Shown here piece after piece: positions 59,909 through 64,000 of a stretch of DNA of 64,000 nucleotides. The DNA lies in NCBI RefSeq assembly GCF_002160755.1, contig NZ_NFLE01000006.1, positions 62,001 to 126,000 of the forward strand. The letters are read 5' to 3'. The notes under the pieces are model-generated. The model did not search any database and was not told the origin of the DNA. It saw only the letters and a program-made list of their open reading frames with translations. Position 1 is the first letter of the stretch. Each line of letters starts with the position of its first letter. A program made the translations under genes and the position numbers. The DNA comes from Lachnoclostridium sp. An14 (lineage in GTDB: Bacteria > Bacillota > Clostridia > Lachnospirales > Lachnospiraceae).

Positions 59909-60079
59909 CCCATTCTCCTTTCCATCCCGCGTCAGGAGTCCAAAAAACTGCCGTCCATCTCCCGGTCCGCCATTTTACCTGACCCCATCCGCTTTTTTAC
60001 TGATTCTCCCTCCCGCCGGCCTCGTATCAGCCGCAGCCAACGCCCGGAAAACTCCTTTCCCCAAAACAGCCGCTTTCTG

Positions 60080-60601
60080 TCAGCCCATGTGCCCCGCTGC
60101 CAGCCGCAGGATTGTCCCTACCGCCAGGCAAAATGCCAGCGGGATCGCCGCCTCCTTTCCGTCCCGGTCCGCCCGGTAATACGGCTCATACGTGTTCCAT
60201 GTGATCATCCGCCCGATATAGGCAAAGAAATAAGACAGGCGCCGCGCCATCATCCCTCCGCGCAGCAGCCTCTCCAGGGACCAGACCGCCCCCAGAAAAA
60301 ACCCGGTTCCCACCGCCTCCAGCCCTCTCGAAAGGCCGAGAAAGCCCACAATAACCGCCACAGCCTTCACATCCGCCGCCCCGATCATCCGAACCAGAAA
60401 CAGCGGAAAAAACAGGGCTCCCGCCAAAATCCCTGCCGCCATGCCCGTTCCCCGAAGGAAAATCCCGGCTATGAACGCAGCCAGCGTCAGATATTTGGAA
60501 ACCTTCCCGCAAGTCAGGTCCTGAAGGCCAAATACCGTCAAAAATATACACAAAACCACATCTGTGTCCAATAGACACCACTCCCTTCCAAACGTGCTCA
60601 T
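60080..60601 (-). CDS. A24-type prepilin peptidase (second of the locus)
   Basis: From ATG 60601, 173 residues with five or six hydrophobic segments. The catalytic Asp motifs are VFGLQDLTCGKVSK near residue 22 and MIGAADVKAVAVIVG near 68 (GxxD form with Ala). A TTG at 60571 has GGGAG nine bases upstream and is an alternative; the longest frame starts at 60691, within the promoter-leader. The C-terminal AAIPLAFCLAVGTILRL is the family's last segment. First gene of the Tad operon. Confidence 0.8.
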   Translation of the reverse strand: MSTFGREWCLLDTDVVLCIFLTVFGLQDLTCGKVSKYLTLAAFIAGIFLRGTGMAAGILAGALFFPLFLVRMIGAADVKAVAVIVGFLGLSRGLEAVGTGFFLGAVWSLERLLRGGMMARRLSYFFAYIGRMITWNTYEPYYRADRDGKEAAIPLAFCLAVGTILRLAAGHMG

Positions 60602-60646
60602 ACCTGGAAACTTCGCCTGATCCGGCGGAATATAAGAACCTGTGAT

Positions 60647-60666
60647 ATACTCCGTGAACGGAGTAT
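60647..60666 (-). promoter_or_regulatory. inverted repeat just after the Tad operon promoter
   Basis: ATACTCCG, TGAA loop, CGGAGTAT: perfect 8-base arms, about 5-25 bases after the expected start point on the minus strand. It may be an operator or a leader hairpin. Confidence 0.55.
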
Positions 60667-60679
60667 GAATCGTATCCCT

Positions 60680-60708
60680 ATTATGGACCATTTCAGGGCA
60701 AATGTCAA
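60680..60708 (-). promoter_or_regulatory. promoter of the Tad operon
   Basis: On the minus strand TTGACA (60703-60708), 17-base spacer, CATAAT (60680-60685). Perfect -35. It lies 80 bases before ATG 60601. Confidence 0.7.
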
Positions 60709-60718
60709 TCCTTTTTTA

Positions 60719-60748
60719 TTGACTGTCTCACACGCCCGGTGATAAAAT
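60719..60748 (+). promoter_or_regulatory. promoter of DUF2508 gene
   Basis: TTGACT (60719-60724), 18-base spacer, TAAAAT (60743-60748), preceded by TG one base off (GGTGATAAAAT). It is 11 bases from, and divergent to, the Tad promoter. Confidence 0.6.
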
Positions 60749-60842
60749 GATAACAGTTCAGCCCTACGGAACCGTCACACAACATGAATATATTTCCATA
60801 TCCCGTCCATACTAACCCCATTACACAACAGGGAGATGGAAT

Positions 60843-61061
60843 ATGAGAATGCTAAAACAAGCCAGAAAAGCCGCGGCCCTGCGGGAGGAGCAGAGGCTGC
60901 GGGGCGAACTTGCAAGGACAAAGGACGCCATTGACGCGGCACGCAACCATTTTGAGCAGGTGGTGGATCCCATGCTGATCGACTGCTATATCTACGAATG
61001 GAACGCCGCCCAGTTAAAATATCAGTTTCTCCTCCAGCGCTTTAAAAACCGGGAACTCTGA
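60843..61061 (+). CDS. DUF2508 family protein (YaaL-like)
   Basis: A 72-residue, mostly helical and charged protein of the DUF2508 family (YaaL in Bacillus, commonly near recR). The family motif ARNHFEQVVDPMLIDCYIYE lies near residue 34. Function is unknown. GGGAGAT precedes the ATG. No recR or dnaX lies in view, so its usual neighbourhood is not conserved here. Confidence 0.85.
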   Translation: MRMLKQARKAAALREEQRLRGELARTKDAIDAARNHFEQVVDPMLIDCYIYEWNAAQLKYQFLLQRFKNREL

Positions 61062-61065
61062 CCCC

Positions 61066-61287
61066 AGTTCATGAAAGCTGTGCGCCGCCGCGCGCCTGTA
61101 TCAAAGTGCGGCTGCCATAACAGCCGCTTTCCCCCGCGCGGACCTCGCCTTCGCCGAAGGCTTTTTAAGGACAAAAACCGCCTGCGTCCAGGGAGCAACT
61201 CTCCCTGCCGTCCGGCAGCCAGTCCCCAAAGTGCCAGCCCCGCGCGGACCGCCATCCATCTGAAAATAATTCCAGGAGGATAACGCC
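61066..61287. repeat. GC-rich intergenic region with dispersed repeat, copy D
   Basis: No supported gene. CAGCCGCTTTCCCCCGCGCG followed by G (61121-61141) matches 7263-7282 with one inserted base, followed by CGCCTTCGCCGAAGGCTTTT, an inverted GCCTTCG/CGAAGGC hairpin with a T run that could end DUF2508 transcription. The last 20 bases hold the amylase ribosome binding site. Confidence 0.5.
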
Positions 61288-62703
61288 ATGAAAAAATGGT
61301 ATGAAAAATCCGTTTTTTATCATCTTTACCCATTGGGAGCCACAGGGGCGCCAGGGTTTAACAGCGGGGAGACCGTTTCCCGCTTTGACCAGTTAAACGG
61401 CTGGATCCCCTACCTGCGCGGCATGGGGTTCAACGCCCTGTACATAGGCCCTCTGTTTGAATCCACCTCCCACGGCTATGACACCAGAGACTTCCGCCAG
61501 GTGGATCGCCGCTTAGGCTCCAATGAGGAATTCCGGCAGTTCGTGGACGCCTGTCACGAGGCCGGGATCCGCGTCGTCATCGACGCCGTATTCAACCATA
61601 CAGGGCGGGAATTCTGGGCGTTTCGGGACATCCAGGAAAAGAAATGGGACTCTCCCTATAAAGACTGGTACCGGGGCGTCTCCTTTCACAGCGGCAGCCC
61701 CATGGGCGACCCGTTCTGCTACGACGCCTGGCAGGGCCATTTCGGCCTTCCCTGCCTGAATTTAAAAAATCCGGAGGTGACCCGGTACATATTGGAAACC
61801 GTCCGTTTCTGGGTGGAACAGTTCGGCATCGACGGCCTTCGCCTGGACTGTGCCAACGTCCTGGATTTCGACTTTATGAAAGAGCTGCGGAGTTTTTGCT
61901 CCACCGTAAAAGAGGATTTCTGGCTTATGGGTGAGGTCATCCACGGGGAGTACAGCCGCTGGGTAAACGGGGAAATGCTCCATTCCGTCACCAACTACGC
62001 CCTTCACAAGGCCCTCTACTCCGCCCACAACGACCGCAATTACTTCGAGATCGCCCACACCATCCGGCGGATGCCTCAAAACGGCGTAGAGCTTTACACC
62101 TTCACCGACAATCATGACGAGGACCGCCTGTCCAGCAAGCTGGCGGACCCGGCGAAACTGGGCCTGGTCTACACCCTGCTATACACCCTCCCCGGCATTC
62201 CTTCCGTCTATTACGGCAGCGAATGGGGAACCAAGGGAAAACGGTCCAGCACCAGCGACGCCGCCCTGCGCCCGGCCATCTCACCGGAGGACGCCGGAAA
62301 ACAGGCGAACCAGCTGACGGCCCTGATCCGGCGCTTAAACGCCATTCACAGCAAAAACCCGGAGTTTGCCGCCGGCCTTTACCAGGAGCTTTACCTGACG
62401 AACCGTCAGTACGCCTTTGCCCGCTACGGCCAGGATTCCATCGCCGTGGTGGCGGCCAACTGCGACGATGGTCCCTGCACCGTCACCGTCCCCCTGCCCA
62501 TCAGCAGCCGGCGGGCGAAAAACCTCCTCACCGGCGAGGAGATAAACCTGTCCGAAGACACCATAACCGTAGAGATAGACGCCAATTCCGCGGTGATTTT
62601 AAAGGTGTGGGATTCCCTCATGGAGGCGGGGGCGCCTCTGGACGAGGAAGATATGGAGCCGGAACAGTTAAAAGAATTATTGGGAGAACATTGGGAGGAA
62701 TAA
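61288..62703 (+). CDS. GH13-family alpha-amylase, probably cytoplasmic
   Basis: A 471-residue glycoside hydrolase without a signal peptide. GH13 motifs are DAVFNHTG near residue 98 (region I), GLRLDCANV with the nucleophile Asp near 187, LMGEVIHG with the acid Glu near 212, and FTDNHDEDR near 275 (the transition-state Asp is FTDNHDE). It cleaves alpha-1,4 glucans or maltodextrins. GGAGG 13 bases before ATG. Three bases later begins glgB; the pair likely work in glycogen metabolism. Confidence 0.93.
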   Translation: MKKWYEKSVFYHLYPLGATGAPGFNSGETVSRFDQLNGWIPYLRGMGFNALYIGPLFESTSHGYDTRDFRQVDRRLGSNEEFRQFVDACHEAGIRVVIDAVFNHTGREFWAFRDIQEKKWDSPYKDWYRGVSFHSGSPMGDPFCYDAWQGHFGLPCLNLKNPEVTRYILETVRFWVEQFGIDGLRLDCANVLDFDFMKELRSFCSTVKEDFWLMGEVIHGEYSRWVNGEMLHSVTNYALHKALYSAHNDRNYFEIAHTIRRMPQNGVELYTFTDNHDEDRLSSKLADPAKLGLVYTLLYTLPGIPSVYYGSEWGTKGKRSSTSDAALRPAISPEDAGKQANQLTALIRRLNAIHSKNPEFAAGLYQELYLTNRQYAFARYGQDSIAVVAANCDDGPCTVTVPLPISSRRAKNLLTGEEINLSEDTITVEIDANSAVILKVWDSLMEAGAPLDEEDMEPEQLKELLGEHWEE

Positions 62704-62706
62704 GCA

Positions 62707-64000
62707 ATGAAACAGACGGGGGTAATCACAGAAATGGACCGTTACCTGTTCGGCAACGGCACCCACTATGAAATTTACAACAAGCTGGGAGCTCATCCCT
62801 GCACCATCAAAGGAAAAAAAGGAATGTACTTCGCCGTATGGGCTCCTCACGCGAGGGAAGTCCATCTGGCCGGGGATTTCAACGGCTGGAACGAAAAAAG
62901 CCATCCCATGCAGCCGCTTAAAGATTCCGGCATTTACGAGCTGTTCGTGCCCGGCATGAGGACGGGGCAGCTCTACAAATACGCCATTACGTCCCAGCGG
63001 GGCGACACATTTTTAAAGGCCGATCCTTACGCCTTCCAGGCGGAATACCGCCCCGGAACGGCCTCCGTGACCGCCGATATTGAGGGATTCCGCTGGTCTG
63101 ACTCCCGGTGGATGGACGCCAGGAAGACAGCGGAGCTTACGAAAGAACCTTTGAGCATTTACGAGGTTCACATCGGCTCCTGGAAGAAGAAAGACCGGGA
63201 GGAAAAGGACGGGTTCTACACCTATAAGGAGGCCGCTCACGAGCTGGCGGACTACGTTTCCTCCATGGGCTACACCCACGTGGAGCTCATGGGCATCGCC
63301 GAGCACCCCTTCGACGGCTCCTGGGGCTACCAGGTGACGGGCTACTACGCCCCCACCTCCCGCTACGGCACCGCCAAGGACTTTATGTACTTTGTAAACT
63401 ACCTTCACAAAAAAGGCATCGGCGTCATCCTGGACTGGGTTCCGGCCCATTTCCCCAGAGACGCCCACGGACTGGCGGATTTCGACGGCCAAGCGCTCTA
63501 TGAATACGCCGATCCCCGCAAGGGCGAGCACCCCGACTGGGGCACCAAGGTCTTCGACTACGGCAAAAACGAGGTGAAAAACTTCCTCATCGCCAACGCC
63601 CTCTACTGGATCGACAAATACCACATTGACGGGCTGCGGGTGGACGCGGTGGCGTCCATGCTCTACCTGGATTACGGCCGCAGCGACGGCAACTGGGTGC
63701 CGAACAAATACGGCGGAAACCAGAACCTGGAGGCCATTGAATTTTTCCGCCACTTAAACAGCATCATCCGCCAGAGAGGAAACGGCGCCATGGTCATCGC
63801 CGAGGAATCCACCGCCTGGCCCATGGTGACCCACGATCCGGCAAACGGCGGCCTGGGCTTTACCTTTAAATGGAATATGGGCTGGATGCACGACTTTTTA
63901 GAGTACATGAAACTGGATCCCTATTTCCGCAAATACAACCACAACAAAATGACCTTTGGCATGACCTACTCCACCAGCGAAAACTTCATCCTGGTGCTCT
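62707..64000 (+). CDS. glgB: 1,4-alpha-glucan branching enzyme (3' end outside window)
   Basis: A GH13 branching enzyme; 431 N-terminal residues visible. CBM48 domain (FAVWAPHAREVHLAGDFNGW near residue 42), then EVHIGSWKKKDREEKDG near 155, YTHVELMGIAEHPFDGSWGY near 195 (all typical of GlgB), VILDWVPAHFPRDAHGL near 240, nucleophile IDGLRVDAVASMLYLDY near 305, and acid Glu in AEESTAWP near 360. It forms alpha-1,6 branches of glycogen. Starts 4 bases after the amylase stop, with GGAGG before the ATG. Truncated by the window end, not by mutation. Confidence 0.96.
   Translation, partial: MKQTGVITEMDRYLFGNGTHYEIYNKLGAHPCTIKGKKGMYFAVWAPHAREVHLAGDFNGWNEKSHPMQPLKDSGIYELFVPGMRTGQLYKYAITSQRGDTFLKADPYAFQAEYRPGTASVTADIEGFRWSDSRWMDARKTAELTKEPLSIYEVHIGSWKKKDREEKDGFYTYKEAAHELADYVSSMGYTHVELMGIAEHPFDGSWGYQVTGYYAPTSRYGTAKDFMYFVNYLHKKGIGVILDWVPAHFPRDAHGLADFDGQALYEYADPRKGEHPDWGTKVFDYGKNEVKNFLIANALYWIDKYHIDGLRVDAVASMLYLDYGRSDGNWVPNKYGGNQNLEAIEFFRHLNSIIRQRGNGAMVIAEESTAWPMVTHDPANGGLGFTFKWNMGWMHDFLEYMKLDPYFRKYNHNKMTFGMTYSTSENFILVL

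Overview
The window looks like a chromosomal segment of a spore-forming, moderately GC-rich Firmicute, most likely a Lachnospiraceae (Clostridium cluster XIVa, in the neighbourhood of Enterocloster, Hungatella or Lachnoclostridium). The evidence is spoIIR with a sigma-F-like promoter, Clostridia-type RpoB/RpoC, an S6-SSB-S18 operon, DUF951, DUF1934, DUF2508 and DUF5702 proteins, a Gram-positive Tad pilus locus and strong GGAGG ribosome binding sites. Genus assignment is inference. No rRNA, tRNA, CRISPR array, insertion sequence or prophage was seen.

Layout. 1-6473: rpoC (3' end cut by the window edge) and rpoB on the minus strand, with a strong promoter back to back with that of a small membrane protein gene (6673-7119). 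7404-12233: YfcC-family transporter, DUF1934, murI, ddl, then divergent spoIIR. 12340-21755: an eight-gene minus-strand operon with three ADP-ribosylglycohydrolase-family proteins, a PfkB kinase and a BMP-type nucleoside ABC transporter, plus a divergent DeoR regulator. 22398-27331: polar amino acid ABC transporter with an AbgB-like M20 amidohydrolase and a divergent LysR regulator. 27455-38030: housekeeping genes (Bax inhibitor-1 family, rpsR-ssb-rpsF, DUF951, sirtuin, GNAT, DUF2156, a DUF1016 nuclease in AT-richer DNA, galE, rsmA, tatD, traX-like). 38079-46210: MATE pump, malQ, an exo/endonuclease-family protein, a maltose/glucose-type PTS EIIABC and a divergent LacI regulator with two identical palindromic operators. 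46341-49430: an AT-rich patch with a secreted protein and an anti-sigma-like membrane protein, a Staphylococcus-type murG, and an ECF-like sigma factor gene converging on it. 49453-60601: HIT protein, rhomboid protease and a complete Tad/Flp pilus locus. 60843-64000: DUF2508, GH13 alpha-amylase and glgB (cut at the window end).

How the parts work together. The standout is the ADP-ribosylglycohydrolase operon. Its parts list (nucleoside-type importer, PF03747 hydrolase, PfkB kinase, regulator) matches the uncharacterised E. coli yegTUVW cluster, but with an ABC importer, three hydrolase paralogues and a DeoR regulator. I infer an uptake and cleavage route for ribosylated compounds. The Tad locus carries its own prepilin peptidases, ATPase, platform proteins, Flp pilin, pseudopilins and an FHA protein. 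It also includes an unusual protein with a duplicated putative metal-binding module.

Intergenic DNA holds several repeats: a dispersed GC-rich element family, three local direct-repeat arrays and a long perfect palindrome. Starts given here often differ from the longest open frame, because a downstream start has a better Shine-Dalgarno; this is stated for each gene.
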